Notes: generated by a model from the sequence alone, not told the origin. A stretch of 64,000 nt of DNA from Amphiura filiformis (GCF_039555335.1 NC_092646.1:31201680-31265679), one strand, 5' to 3'. Counted from the stretch's first letter, positions 45,809 through 58,057 are shown. Program-made: numbers and translations.

Positions 45809-45950
45809 CTCATTGGCCGATGCGTAGACACTAAATACTCTGGTTTGCCATTCTTGTAGAGGACGCGACCTTTGGCCTGCACCCATAACCACTTCCATTT
45901 TTTGGTCATCAATCTGAAGTAGATGAAGCCAGTCTCACCTTTTCGTATCA
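45809..45950 (-). CDS. AHR: AHR-like receptor, exon for end of PAS-B
   Basis: On the minus strand an acceptor TTTTTACAG precedes the exon and a donor GTAAGG follows it. It encodes IRKGETGFIYFRLMTKKW, then KWLWVQAKGRVLYKNGKPEYL and VSTHRPM. This matches the end of PAS-B in aryl hydrocarbon receptors: a GE(S/T)G turn, FRL(L/M)TK, W-W-Q, ARLLYKNG(R/K)P(D/E)Y and (T/H)(Q/R)RP. PAS-B binds the ligand and HSP90 in this family of ligand-activated bHLH-PAS transcription factors, which partner with ARNT and act at GCGTG elements. The exon starts with two bases of a codon (probably Met) and ends with two bases of Ser. The motif match is direct; orthology is inferred. The bHLH, PAS-A and early PAS-B exons are not found upstream in the window. 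Confidence 0.9.
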
Positions 45951-46507
45951 CTGTAAAAACCAAACAAAGTAGAAGTTTTTTATTTATAAATAAAATAAAT
46001 GGTGAAATTTATACAGCACCTTTCACATGTATCAAAGCTCTCTACATTTATTCCGCTCTTATAAGAATATGTCAGCTGCCATACAATGCCTAAGGCATGC
46101 TCATTCCTTTGGGCGGCGCTTAATGGACAATATTAATAACAGCTCCCCATTTTCACCCCTGGGTAGAGAGAAGCAAGTGAGGTGAGCACCTTGCCCATTT
46201 TTTTTATTTTCAATTCTAATGTATAAGACACAGTTGGGTGGGAGCAATTTTTTTGTACTCATCAGTGGGGCAAAAATTTTTTTCTCACTAGTGAGCAAAT
46301 TAACAAAAAAAACCCAACTCCCATGCCCTCTGCCAATCAAATGGTTCACACATAATCTCAAAATAATACATCTGCATAAACAAACACAAATATAAATCAC
46401 ATAAATATTCAATGCATCTTCAAATGTATAGGAGGGTGGCATTGGGGGAAAAGTGAATTTCGGTGGAGGAGGGGGGAAAAATCAACAAAAAGTCGAAATT
46501 TTCACAA

Positions 46508-47200
46508 TTTCTTACCCTTCCGAGAATCCATTACAAAATGATGCTTCACCTCATTATAGCAAATGACGCTCCCATTACTTTGTAAAGGCTCCTTTTGTTT
46601 TATTGTTGAGAATAGACTGGCTAAACATGGGTCAAGAAATAAATGTATTTTGCAAGATCTACATGTGCTCTGTTCATTGAGGTACTTTTTGTCACTACCG
46701 ACCCTGCCCACCCCCCCCAACTCAACACAAAAGTTGGTAACCATGTGTGACGTGTGTTACCAAATCTTTCAAAGACCCCCTTTGCAATGATTTTTAATCA
46801 AATTTACTCCCCCCTACCTTTTCCGTGCAAAATCAAGGACAAAATTTGGCCAAAGACAACCCCTTTTTGGTGGTTTTCAATGACTAGAATTTCAAACACC
46901 CCTTTTCAATGACACTAAAGATTGCATAAAATTACCGGATTTTCCCAAGTACCCCCTTTATCCAAATTTTGCGGACAGTGCGAATTAGATACCCCCTACT
47001 TTGCGGTCCTCGCTACTGGCAAAAAATTACCCCTTTTCCACGATATTTTGTAACACGCATGGTTGGGTTACCAACTTTTGTGTTGAGTTGGGGGCCGGGC
47101 TATTGACCCATGTTGCAAGTGCAGTAGATAGCAAATCAGTACAGAAAATTGAAACTGAAGAAATGCATCAAGGGAAGTATAAGATATCTTCTTTGAGGGA
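46508..47200. mobile_element. Outer MITE interrupted by a second element
   Basis: The outer left end CTTACCCTTCCGAGAATCC and right end (AAGGGAAGTATAAG) form diverged TIRs. An uninterrupted relative is at 59826-60085. The two halves join when 46705-47104 is removed. Confidence 0.65.
46705..47104. mobile_element. Nested TIR element with GACCC duplication
   Basis: Inverted ends CCAACTCAACACAAAAGTTG (46717) and CAACTTTTGTGTTGAGTTGG (to 47092) are flanked by the direct repeat GACCC at 46700-46704 and 47105-47109. The interior has repeated CCCCTTT-type segments and no ORF. Confidence 0.72.
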
Positions 47201-48261
47201 GGATCCGCTATCGTTTCCTTCAACTCTCATTGATACTTATTAAATAATCTTCCTCCAGGGAATCACCCCTCTTGGAAGTAAAAAAACAAGTCATCCATAA
47301 CTCCCAAATGATATAAAAATCATAATATTATATAATCCAATCAAATGAATCAATCCTAAATCTGCAGAATTCTGTATTAAAGAAAACATCAAAAGCAACA
47401 AACAAAATCAAAACAGCCACTGGGGAATGTGGAATACAAAGCCCCAACAGACACAAGTCATCAGCTATTATAACGTTCAACTTCAAGGTCAGTCAAGCCA
47501 TCTTACAGATTCCTCATCTAGCATTAAATTAGAAAAAAATCCAAAAGAAAAAACCCAAAAGCAAACAAAAAAACAAATGAACAAGATCCTGAAAGTGTTA
47601 TGATTATGTGAGCACTGAGCACATCAGTGTGCATGTATAGCATGCTCAATCTCCACAGTGGCTGTGCTCTTGCACAATCACCCAGAGACTTTCCATTGGC
47701 TTCAGAAGATTTTTAACACGGGGGGGGCTTAACCAAACAAAGTTTTTATGGTGACCAATCCTGGGGTGGCTGGCCGAGGGGGGGATTTCTTCCCTCAGTG
47801 TCATGAAATTTTGCACAAAAATAGGTCAAAAGACCCATTTTCCCGGTATCTAGTCACATTTTGTTTTCACTTCATCTGGAATTATTGAGGGAGTCCCCAC
47901 ACCTAAATTATTGAGGGGGGGTGAGCCCCCAAGCCCCCTCCCCTGGTTCCTAAGCATATGCTTTCTATAGTCAACAAAAAGTTGGGAGTTGAGTTGGATG
48001 CACCTATCAAAGTGTCATATGGAAGGCCTGGGTTTTATCTCTGGGGTGGTTGTGGAGCTTTGGATCCTCGCACCTGTCATAAGGAAGACCTGGTTCTATC
48101 TCTGGTGGCTGTGGAGCTTTTTTATTCTTCTAATTCCTCCACTTTTTCCACCTGGGTGAGTGAAGCCCACTACTTCCCCTCCCCATCTTCTAACTTAATT
48201 GATCTTATCACCAGTAAATATGTCAAAATTATCACAGGCTGGGTGCCTCCCCTTCAGCAGG
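47201..48261. other. Non-coding, no recognised gene
   Basis: AT-rich, with a G/C-run segment at 47715-47950 of the same general type as the 48262 repeat. No exon signal supported. Confidence 0.4.
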
Positions 48262-48420
48262 TTCAGTGGTGGCACCAGGGGGCATGGGGAAAATTCCCCA
48301 ATCAGAACTCTTGCCTCCCCCAGCAAAATCCAAAATTTGGTTGATTTTGCCCCCCGAAATTCACTAACCCCTCCCCCAATTCCCCCACCGAAAAAAAATT
48401 CATGGCGCCAAGCAAGTTGG
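48262..48420. repeat. G/C-run repeat of the GTGGCACCAGG type
   Basis: GTTCAGTGGTGGCACCAGGG opens and CATGGCGCCAAG closes it; the middle has TTGGTTGATTTTGCCCCCC. Related pieces are at 49731-49915 and 52450-52640. Confidence 0.5.
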
Positions 48421-48854
48421 GTAGGAAACACACAGATGTCACCTAAAGATCTGATTTCTCAGTTCTGAGACAACATGTTTGTAGGGAAAACCCCTTGACT
48501 TGCTCAAAAGCCTAATTTGTCACAGAAAGCAGTATATGAAATTATTCCATAATGAAAAAACAAAGATAACAAAGTAAAATCCAATCTCAGTCCTGTCAAA
48601 GCATTCACCTTCCACATAATACATGATGACAACCTTAAAGCTGATGTTAATCTCAAAATCCATTGACACAAATTCACTGACTACATGATGCTTGCAAATA
48701 GGGTGACACTGAGGAGCTATACAGGGTACTTACACTTTCTGAGCAAAACAAATTCCATGACTTTTCCATGACTGTAATTGAACTTTAGAATTCCATGACT
48801 TTCTCTGGTATAATGCACCAACCATTTTTATACAATATTGTACTACCAGTACTG

Positions 48855-49272
48855 CGTGAGTATAGTCCCACCCGCTTTTGGGTGAACATTTTTCAAAATT
48901 GGGGTGGGACTATACTCAATTTCAAAAAAAAAACTTTTTTATTTTTTCGGTTTAGTAGTGTCCCTGGACCTAGACCTAAATGCTAGGATCATTCATGGTT
49001 GACCTAAAAAAAAAAAATTTCAAGATGTTTTGTATTTTAAATATGAAAATTGATAATTTGTATTCATGTCAGAGTCTATTAATGATTTCAAAATGCATTG
49101 AATTTGAATGCATTTTGAAATCCTTAGTAGAGCATGACATGAATACAAAGTATCAATTTTCATATTAAAAATACAAAACGTCTTCCTAAATTTTTATTTT
49201 TTATTTTTTTTAGGTCAACCATGAATGATCCTAGCATTTAGGTCTAGGTCCTGGGACACTCCAAAGCCGAAA
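48855..49272. mobile_element. Truncated relative of the 25255-25759 foldback
   Basis: GTGAGTATAGTCCCACCC at the left and inverted GACCTAGACCTAAATGCTAG/CTAGCATTTAGGTCTAGGTC pairs match the 25255 element. The outer right terminus with GGACTATACTC is missing. Confidence 0.7.
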
Positions 49273-49730
49273 AAATAAATAACTAAAGAGATTTTCGGAA
49301 TTCCATGACTTTCCAGGCCTGGAAAATGAAAAAGTAAAATTCCATGACTTTCCCGGTTTTCCATGACCCTTACGAACCCTGCTACATAGTTCAGTTTGGT
49401 TAATTGGCAATGTACATGCTCCATTTTATACTACAGTTCTAGGCCAGGCCCCTTTGAACTTGCTGATGTACGTGCCATGTTTTTTCGTATGAAAAGAATT
49501 GGGTTGTGCGATGCTACGCAGCATGTTTCATGAAAGCAGTTCCAATTAGCCAATCAGAAGTCTGTATTTATCGTATACATGCAGGGTTAACTTTCAAACA
49601 CCCTTTATACACTCATCATCATCATCATTGTCAGTCAGTCCATAGATAGAACTTTTCTGTCTTTCATGAGTTGATGGATCTCTGGTGGCTACAGGCCAAT
49701 ATCACTCTTTATGGTGTCAGGGTACCAGTG

Positions 49731-49915
49731 GCAGGGCCAGGAATTACATGGGGGGGGGGGCAAAATCAACCAATTTTGCATAAAATTACCGCAAAAAGTG
49801 GAAATTTTCATAATTTTGGATGGTTTTTTTGGGGGGGGGGCAAAGGGGTGCAAAGGGGGAGGGGGGCAAGAGTTCTGACGGGGAATTTGCCCCCATGGAG
49901 GGGTCCAGAAAATCA
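49731..49915. repeat. G-run repeat related to 48262 and 52450
   Basis: GTGGCAGGGCCAGGAATTAC is followed by long G-runs, AAATCAACCAATTTTGCATA and GTGGAAATTTTCATAATTTT. Confidence 0.5.
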
Positions 49916-50803
49916 GTTGGGACAGACAGACAGGTAAATTGTTCACGCACTATATCAGCAAAAAAGTGTGAAGGAACTTTGAGAAAGGGTTCTGCAGAAA
50001 CTTTTTGATTCAAAGAGTTTGTCCCTGATAACCAGTGGTCATAATAATAGTTTAAAAGAGAAATTTCCAAAAATCAGTTGCTCGCGCTATGCGATCGCTA
50101 AGTCCATGAGGGCCACAAACTGCGCGGGATACCCTGTGGTGTAACCAGCCTTTTGCAATTGAGAGGGCAGCACTGGGGCAACAAGGTACAAACACAATGT
50201 CACATGACAAAATCAGGATGTTTGCCATAGATACATCACACATGTATAAATTACCAGCTTATTTGGGGACCAGAGGGAGGGGAGAATGATAGTAATACCA
50301 AAATTGCTGCAAATACACACCCAAAACGCAGACCTGTGCACCTTATTTTCAGGAAGAAACTCCCTCCCTGGGATTGAGAGCTCTGACTATAAGTTTCAGA
50401 CTTTGTTCAGCATAACCTTAAAGCCGCAGAAACATGTGTATCACTCATCAATTGTCGGCAACATTTATAAGTCCTAATCCTTCCAGTGTGATCTTTATCT
50501 CCGGTTTTGACAAGTTTCTGCGACATTTTACACATAACAATCTGTCAGACGGCGGTGACTTGGGACAAGTTGCGATTAAGCGAGATTGTGCGGTAAGGTT
50601 ATAATCAAAAGTCTTTAACAAATGACCACATTTAGTGTAAGAATTTTAATTTGGCACATGTGGCCATTGGTGACTATGAGTATGTAAAGTTTGATTTTAT
50701 TAAATAATTTATTCTTTTTATGTAATTCCTAGAGCGGGGGCCCGAGCAGAGATATGTCAAGTCATTCCTCAATAGTCAATGACAGCTAGATAGTAAAAGA
50801 TTA

Positions 50804-51052
50804 TTAATGCTCTGCGTGCTAGCCATGCGCTTCAACGGAAAAAGTTGAAGTTTTGAAATATTTTCTCAAAATATCAAGAGCTATCTTAAGAACTACTGAA
50901 CCAATACTAGGCTTGTTTGTACTCATTTTAATGCATTTTTCATGCTGATTCCAAATATGGTCATGACAATTTACATTTCTGAAATTTTTTAATTAAAATT
51001 TTTTTTTTTTAAACATGTCGTCTGCAGTCGACACCCGCGTGAAGAGAGTTAA
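50804..51052. mobile_element. TTAA-bounded MITE, family B copy 3
   Basis: It begins TTAATGCTCTGCGTGCTAGC and ends CGCGTGAAGAGAGTTAA, 249 bp, closely resembling copy 2. Confidence 0.74.
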
Positions 51053-51721
51053 AAGGAAGTTACTACTAAATATCCAGATTGCTATCAGGTATGAAATGTT
51101 TACAAAACATGCTAAGGTACGAGATCCAAAACCGACCTCACTCCAGTGGGCACTTATTTTTGCCACTAATATATCTGAAAATCAGGGCCTTCTTCTTGGA
51201 AAGCCTTTGAATGTTGTAACCCTGTATAAAGAAAGCTTAAATGAATAAATTAATTAATTAATAAATACTTGCAATCCTAATGCCTATTAAGCTTTAAAAA
51301 AGATTTGTATTACCCTTTTCGCCCAACCCTAAAACCTTTGTATTGAAGATATACATTTTTCCCCCAAAAGACTTAAAATGTATATCTTCAATACAAAAGG
51401 TAAAATTTTTCAGATGGTCGGCTTTTCCTCCCATAAATGTGTCAAAAAATTGTATTATATGCCCAAATTTGACCTCACAGATGGATTCATCAAGTCTTTG
51501 CCAATCTAAATATGTATACTTTTATATACTTTAGACCAACAATTTGGAAGTTACTAGGCGCAAAAGTTTCATAATTCCAGAGTCAAGACCACCCTTAAAC
51601 ACTCCCGATTAGGTTAAATACAGTCCCCCTTCCCCAGGCTTTGTCACCTTCTGAATTGACAAGGAACTACACTCCAATGAATCCAATGCATTACTCACAC
51701 TATCCAATACACTAGCATCCA

Positions 51722-52030
51722 CAACATGCTCATCTATCAGGGCACAATTCATTGACCCCAATACATTTGTACATTCATTGAATGACCTTTGAAAATTTGG
51801 GTACAAAAACTCATACTCTATGCCATTGGGATGAGGCCATTGTGGTTCATGGTAATATAGCATCATCTCCCATAGCACGGTTCAATGACCTCCATCCAAC
51901 AATCATAGTGCAAAAGTTGACCTCATGTTGTGGAATATGAGTATTTGTACCTACTCTATGCAACGGTCATTCTATACGTGTACAAACGTATTGGGGTTAA
52001 AGGACTTTGCACTAACAGATTGTGATGTGC
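51722..52030. mobile_element. Foldback repeat, ~150-bp arms
   Basis: GACCCCAATACATTTGTACA on the left mirrors TGTACAAACGTATTGGGGTT on the right; arms also share GAATGACCTTTG/CGGTCATTC and the ACTATGATTG region. Half copies are at 10703-10885 and 53284-53480, and a diverged full copy is at 59292-59668. Confidence 0.65.
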
Positions 52031-52050
52031 AAGATCCCGGTGTCATTAAA

Positions 52051-52307
52051 TTAATGCCCTGTACTCTAGCCATAGGCTTCAACATAAAAAGTCCAAGTTT
52101 TAACTAGATATTTTTTCAAAATATTAAAAGCTATCTCAAGAACCTCTGAACCAATACTGGGCTTGTTTGTACTAATTTTTATACATTTTACAAACTAAAT
52201 CCAAATATGGTCATTAAAATGCACAATTCTAAAATTTGAGCATTTTTATAGAAAAACTTGAAACTTGTCATCTGCCGTTGATATGACGGCCGCGTGGAGG
52301 GGGTTAA
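52051..52307. mobile_element. TTAA-bounded MITE, family B copy 4
   Basis: It begins TTAATGCCCTGTACTCTAGC and ends GCGTGGAGGGGGTTAA. It adjoins the right edge of a foldback repeat ending near 52030. Confidence 0.7.
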
Positions 52308-52449
52308 CCACAAGTTGATGTCATCATCAAAATCTTATGCCACATGGGTAACAGGTAGATAGACCTGGAGGCAATGTTGCCAGATTTATTTTAAAAAAAC
52401 ACCTAAAATTTCATACTTCCTTACTCATATTTTGTTGGCAGAATGCAAT

Positions 52450-52640
52450 ACTATGGGGGGGGCATTTCTCCAATATTTTTCTTGCCCCCTCAGTAAAACC
52501 CCAAATTACGAAACTTTCCACTTTTTGCAGCAACTTTACACAAAATTGGTTGATATTGCCCCCCCCCCCAAATAAAACAACTCGCCCTTAATGTCCCCCC
52601 AAAAAAAAAAAAAGAAAATCCTGGTATCGCCACTACCTAA
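52450..52640. repeat. C-run repeat, inverted relative of 49731
   Basis: TTTCCACTTTTTGCAGCAAC, ACAAAATTGGTTGATATTGC and CCTGGTATCGCCACTACC are the reverse complement of the 49731 motifs, flanked by G- and C-runs. Confidence 0.5.
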
Positions 52641-53283
52641 AGCTGCACCAGTTGCAAACCCCCAAAAAAACGATTTCATCAACCAAAAATAACACTTCAG
52701 GCATTGAGAGCTGGTACATCCCTGGACTTCTTTTATTTGAGGAAGTAAGATGATACATTACATAGCAGCATTAAGCATGTAAAATTTGTGCGAGTTGATC
52801 CTCTCTCTGGTCCCGGGGGCTCTCATGTTTAAAGTCGTTAGTGTGCATGTGAGCACCCTCTAAAAACAACCCTTAACAAGAAAGATGTTGGATTGTGAAT
52901 ATCAAACACATCTGTGACAACTCCTATCATAACACTAAATGCCTTAATCGTTAGGCTACCCATACCATGCTCCCACGGTGGGAACCACAGTGTAGTCCAC
53001 AGGTTCCATACCTTGTCGGGTTTTGTTTTGGGCCTCGGTATTTTTCCTCCTCGGAAAAATACCTCAGCCCAAAACAAAACCCTCCGATTTCACACAATGA
53101 CCTCAAAATAGATGGTGCGCAGTTATTATTGTTTAATCGTGACCCACCAGTTCATGACCAGTTGAGTCTCCTGAACCTCATCGTGACCCACCAGTTCATG
53201 ACCAGTTGGAAATCTCTGCCGTAGTCTTTCTATTTAGACCCACTACACAAACATCAACTCACATCCTTAGTAGGACCTAACAC

Positions 53284-53480
53284 TAGGTTCACAACATGCT
53301 CATCTATCAGCGGCACAGTTCTTTAACCCCAATACATTTGTACATTTATTGAATGACCTTTGAAAATTTAGGTACAAAAACACAAACTCTGCAACTTGAG
53401 GTCAAATTCTGCACTATGATTGTTTAATTGAGGTTATTGAACTATGCCATTAGGATGGGCTATTGTGGCCCATAGTGTAA
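53284..53480. repeat. Left-half copy of the 51722 foldback
   Basis: CATGCTCATCTATCAGCGG through CTATTGTGGCCCATAGTG match 10711-10885 closely. Confidence 0.6.
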
Positions 53481-54000
53481 CTGTATTCCTTCAACACAGA
53501 TCTCAAAATAAATGTTAGGTCATAGATGATGAAGAAACAAGTTAGATGCTATCTACGACCCAGATGACACCTTGATTTTGCAAGATCCTACACCAGATGG
53601 CTCCAAATCTCAAAAGTTATCATACCACCAACAGTGTGTGCGAGCTGGGATGACACCTCATACTGTAAGCTCCCTGTGATCCACGGTGACATGGCCTGGG
53701 GCCAACGCCATCAATGAGCCTGATCTCCGTAAGTCTGCTTCGGAAACTTCTAATCCTGCTATCATTCATATGGGACATCCCTAAGGTGACAGATCTACTG
53801 TGCTGCCAAATACTTGTATAAAGATAAAGTTTATTATTTGACAAATGTTGAATTCTGTGTCCTTTTCCGTCCTGTTTGTCAAATACTACATAGCATAAAG
53901 ACCAAAGTTTACTGTTTTATTACAAATGTCAATTTTTTTCCACTGCTGTTGTCAAATACCAATAGAGAGAACCAAAGTCTATTGTTTGATAAATTCTATA

Positions 54001-54491
54001 GGTTAAAGACCACTAATTATGTATTACACGGGTTTCAATGGGAAAATGCCTAATTTCGGGTGGAATTTTCTCATATTCAGAACTCTCACAGTTCAATGCC
54101 ACTAATATCAGGTGAAACTATATGATTTAGATGCCAAATGATCAAAAATTCAACATAGGTTGACCTGAGACTTTTCTTGTTTTAACGCACTGAACCGTAA
54201 ACACCTTAAAATGACAGTGCGCCCTCGAAGCAGATAGTTACAATATGATAGGGCGAATGTTTACTAAAAACCGAAACCGTGCGTATGAATTTTGGTACTA
54301 TTACAACAAAAATGTCATATAATGAGAGAAAATGTACCATTTTGAAGCATCAAACTCTAAAAAGTACTTTGTTGGCTATATAACTTGATCAATTTCAGCG
54401 ATTTTAATGCAGTCTTTTTGAATGCCATGAAAACAAATAGTTCCTCGTTGTATTTCAATGTATCGCCCAGGCCTATTAGTGGTCTTTAACC
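54001..54491. mobile_element. TIR element, copy 1 of a near-identical pair
   Basis: GGTTAAAGACCACTAAT at the left and ATTAGTGGTCTTTAACC at the right are perfect 17-bp inverted ends. The 491-bp interior is almost identical to 55461-55953. No ORF over 110 codons and no transposase motif is seen. Confidence 0.8.
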
Positions 54492-55460
54492 TATATAAGC
54501 ACAAAAGTGCTCCAATCTCGGGTAAAATGCCATGAATGTAAACATTGACATTTGCAATACATGTTTTAACAAGAAAATTTCTGGAAAACAGCATGAAGAG
54601 TAAAATATCAATGGTTTTCGGACACCCTGTATGATGACTGCTTCGCTGTTTTTGCTTCAACCTAGGACTATATCTGGAGATTCGTATCTGCAGCATGTCC
54701 TAGCACGATCAGATCAGATTAAGATTGATTTAGGGTTAGTGTTCCGATTTAGGCTTGCTAATTAGTGTTAGAATTGTTGATTAGGGTCAGGTTCGCATTA
54801 GGAATAGGGTGTTTTATAGGGCTAGGCTCGTGGATAGGGATAGAGATACGGCTAGGTCCGAGGATTAGATATGGGTTTAAAATAGAGTTATAGATCAAGT
54901 TAGGGTTTCGGCTTGAGTTAGGATAGAGTGAGGCCATACATGATGCTGTAGAGGCCCATAGACAACGTGTACACAAAGACTAGGTTTTATTTTACACGCG
55001 ACTATAGGCCTTGCATGCGCTTTAAAGCTTAAGCAAAATGCCTAGCCTAGGCCTATACTGTATTTACACGTATAGGCCTATGTACGATATTTAGGGCAAG
55101 GAAATCACCAACAAAATGTGCATGTGGTTCTTATTAACAAAGTGGCATATCTATATGATCATCAACATTGATTTTTCATCATCATTAAGCTTTCTATATG
55201 TATACGAGGCAAGCGAAGGTTGTTGAATTTAGAAGCCCTGAAATCACAGAAACCAGCCGTAAACCCAATACTAATGCCACAAGTCCCCCCCCTCAACCCG
55301 TTACTACCTCAACGGGTTCTAAAAACATACCTTAGTAGTCGAAGAAGATGCACGTTTTCTTGCCAGGGCAAATACAGTTAAATATTGAGAAATGTAAGCA
55401 AAAAATAGCTAGAAAAGTCTCCATGACGAATATCAGATCCATAGAATTCGTGTTTCTATA
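54492..55460. other. Spacer between the paired TIR elements
   Basis: No ORF of note. 54720-54920 contains degenerate TTAGG(G)-type runs such as GATTTAGGGTTAGTG. No primer-binding or polypurine site is seen, so an LTR element is not supported. Confidence 0.5.
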
Positions 55461-55953
55461 GGTTAAAGACCACTAATTATGTATTACACGGGTTTCAATG
55501 GGAAAATGCCTAATTTCGGGTGGAATTTTCTCATATTCAGAACTCTCACAGTTCAATGCCACTAATATCAGGTGAAACTATATGATTTAGATGCCAAATG
55601 ATCAAAAATTCAACATAGGTTGACCTGAGACTTTTCTTTTTAACGCACTGAACCGTAAACACCTTAAAATGACAGTGCGCCCTCGAAGCAGATAGTTACA
55701 ATATGATAGGGCTTAATGTTTACTAAAAACCGAAACCGTATGTGTATGAATTTTGGTACTATTACAACAAAAATGTCATATAATGAGAGAAAATGTACCA
55801 TTTTGAAGCATCAAACTCTAAAAAGTACTTTGTTGGCTATATAACTTGATCAATTTCAGCGATTTTAATGCAGTCTTTTCGAATGCCATGAAAACAAATA
55901 GTTCCTCGTCAGTATTTCAATGTATCGCCCAGGCCTATTAGTGGTCTTTAACC
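55461..55953. mobile_element. TIR element, copy 2 of a near-identical pair
   Basis: Same perfect 17-bp inverted ends as copy 1, same orientation, 1,460 bp downstream, with only a few indels (for example CTTTTCTTGTTTTAACG versus CTTTTCTTTTTAACG). The last bases before both copies (TTCTATA) are also shared. Confidence 0.8.
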
Positions 55954-56111
55954 TTTACTGTTCCTTTTGCCATTGGTATAGCAATGACTTCTTCAGAGGG
56001 GGGGAGGCAACTATCAAGGAGGGCAAAATGTGACGAAATTTGTCCAAAATGAGCTAAAGAGCACATAAAAGGCCTAACATCGTATGTTCTACAGTTGTGT
56101 TCTACCTCCAT

Positions 56112-56349
56112 AAGGCGACGAAAAAAGAAAACCCTGTTCTACAGGCTCGACCGACCCAGATTTTGAACAAATTGGGAAAAAAATTTTCCGTACAAATGAA
56201 TACCGATCCAAATTCCGACAATTTCAGGAACAGATTTGGTGATTTTTTTTTTGGGTCATTTCAAAAAACAAAAAAAAAAAGCCAGACCGACCGACCCTAC
56301 TTGAAAGATCCATCCGCCCGTAGAACAGGTTTTCTTTTTTTCGTCGCCT
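56112..56349. mobile_element. MITE with ~28-bp TIRs
   Basis: AAGGCGACGAAAAAAGAAAA mirrors TTTTCTTTTTTTCGTCGCCT; arms continue into CCTGTTCTAC/GTAGAACAGG. A right-end relative is at 31480-31550 (CTATTTGAAAAGTCCATCC). Interior ORF of 84 codons is not a gene. Confidence 0.68.
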
Positions 56350-57039
56350 AACTGTCATTTTTCCCCAGTTTCAATAAACCAGATCTTGGGTCTCTATGCT
56401 GCTTCCCGGGAATGGCCAACACAACATTCCCAACACAAAGAAAGGATTTGGGAATTGATTCCTTTGGCTCAACTACAAATACCTTGAGAGCACATAGAAA
56501 ACAAATGTTACTGCCAAGTATCACTGCCCATGATGAGAGCTTTACAAATGGTGGGGGATGGTTGAGGGGTTTGAGGGGTTTGAGAGACATGTGACTCAGA
56601 TTCTCTGGGTCAAATACCTTGAAAAGGCACAGATCGCAAATTTAAGAATTAAGGAAATAGAAGGTTTTGGAGCCAAGTTCTGCCACCTATATGAGGTAAT
56701 GAGGTTGAGTGGGACCCAGGTGGGGGAGGGGGAGTGGGAAATACCCAGATACTCTGGTTCAAATCCAGGCAGAGGCTGAAAAGTTACTCTTCCTTAGCTA
56801 ACTTGATGGAAATAATAATTCACATCAAACAAATCAGCAACAAATTTGATCAGAACAGAAATGTGTTTCACTAGCATATGTTTTGGCTCATTCTGGGCAT
56901 GACCTTGTTCAAAATATAGAATTTCTAATTACGATTTCACCCCTTTCAGGCCACTTATTTAACCCTAACCCAACCCATGGTTTTTTTTTTCTTGCTATCG
57001 GAAGGGGAAAAAAAAGGAGAGAAGATGAACAAGGAAGTC

Positions 57040-57140
57040 ACTTGGTATCCCGCGATTCGAACCTCGGACCCTTCGCATGGCACACAGATGATCACCGACC
57101 TGTAGCCACGTGGTTGTCCTGGCCCGACCCGTGAAATGCA
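57040..57140 (-). repeat. tRNA-like SINE head, degenerate
   Basis: The minus strand has a strong B box (GAGGTTCGAATCGCGGG) preceded by GATCATCTGTGTGCCATGCG and an A-box-like region. The cloverleaf is poor. It is most likely a decayed tRNA-derived SINE. Confidence 0.38.
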
Positions 57141-57612
57141 TACATGCGAAGTGGTTTTCACAGTGAGCTTTAGTGAGTTTCAGCCGGGTTAGGGTTAATA
57201 ATCCTGAAAGTAAAACACCTGAAATCTGTATGTACAATTCCAGGCGAATACTTCCCCAAAGCTGCAAAACTACAGCTCAAAGTGCATGCTTTACATCATC
57301 CACCGCCTGCATCATATACAACCTCGCACACTTTAAAGACTACAACAAGAAACAATATATAACAAAAAACAATATATCACTATCACAGCATCCCTTAATC
57401 TGACATATGGAAATCTCTAATTGACCAAAAGTGGATGTCATCAATGACCTGGCAACCCTTGCCAATTGAACTTTTCCTGTTTCTTCTAGCTGCCCCTGCC
57501 TGCCATGTAGCCTGTGGCAGTCCAATGAATTCCACACAATCTTGGTATGAGTAAGACCAAGCTGGCAACAGGTACGCATTATTTGCTACAGAATTGTAAA
57601 CTTGTTAACTAT

Positions 57613-58057
57613 CACTATGAAATTTTTATACTGAAAATCACACTGAAAATGATGGGAGTTTACACTGAAAATCATCAGAACAAAAGAAAATGTTAGACTG
57701 AAATTGTTTTCAGTGGTATTTCAGTGTATTTTTCAGTGGTATATCAAGTGGCTATTGTCTGCTATAATGAGCAATGATCCAGAGCACTAATTTCCATAAC
57801 AATAGAACAGGCTAGCTCATTTCAGTGTGATTAAATCCATTTCAGTGGGATTAAATCAATTTCAGTGGGATTAATGACTGGCCAATGATTTTCAGAGGTG
57901 TTTCAGTCCATTTTTCAGTGTGGTCAGACAATGGTTATTTGCATACTGAATAACAAAAGAACTATTTCAGTGTTATTTTCAGTGGTGCTGTTCATTGTAT
58001 TACATTTTCAGTGTTCATTACAGATATCAGTGTGATTTTCAGTGTAATTTCATAGTG
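57613..58057. mobile_element. TIR element with reiterated CAGTG motifs
   Basis: CACTATGAAATT ... ACTGAAAATCACACTGA at the left mirrors TCAGTGTGATTTTCAGTG ... CATAGTG at the right, flanked by TAT on both sides. TTTCAGTG or its complement occurs more than fifteen times inside the 445-bp element. Confidence 0.7.

Noticed and set aside
53620-53844. Minus-strand 74-codon ORF as a host exon
   Set aside because: Some complexity in the translation but no recognisable motif and no supported splice sites.
54001-55953. LTR retrotransposon with ~490-bp LTRs
   Set aside because: The repeats have inverted GGTTAAAG/CTTTAACC ends rather than TG/CA, and no primer-binding site, gag or pol is between them.
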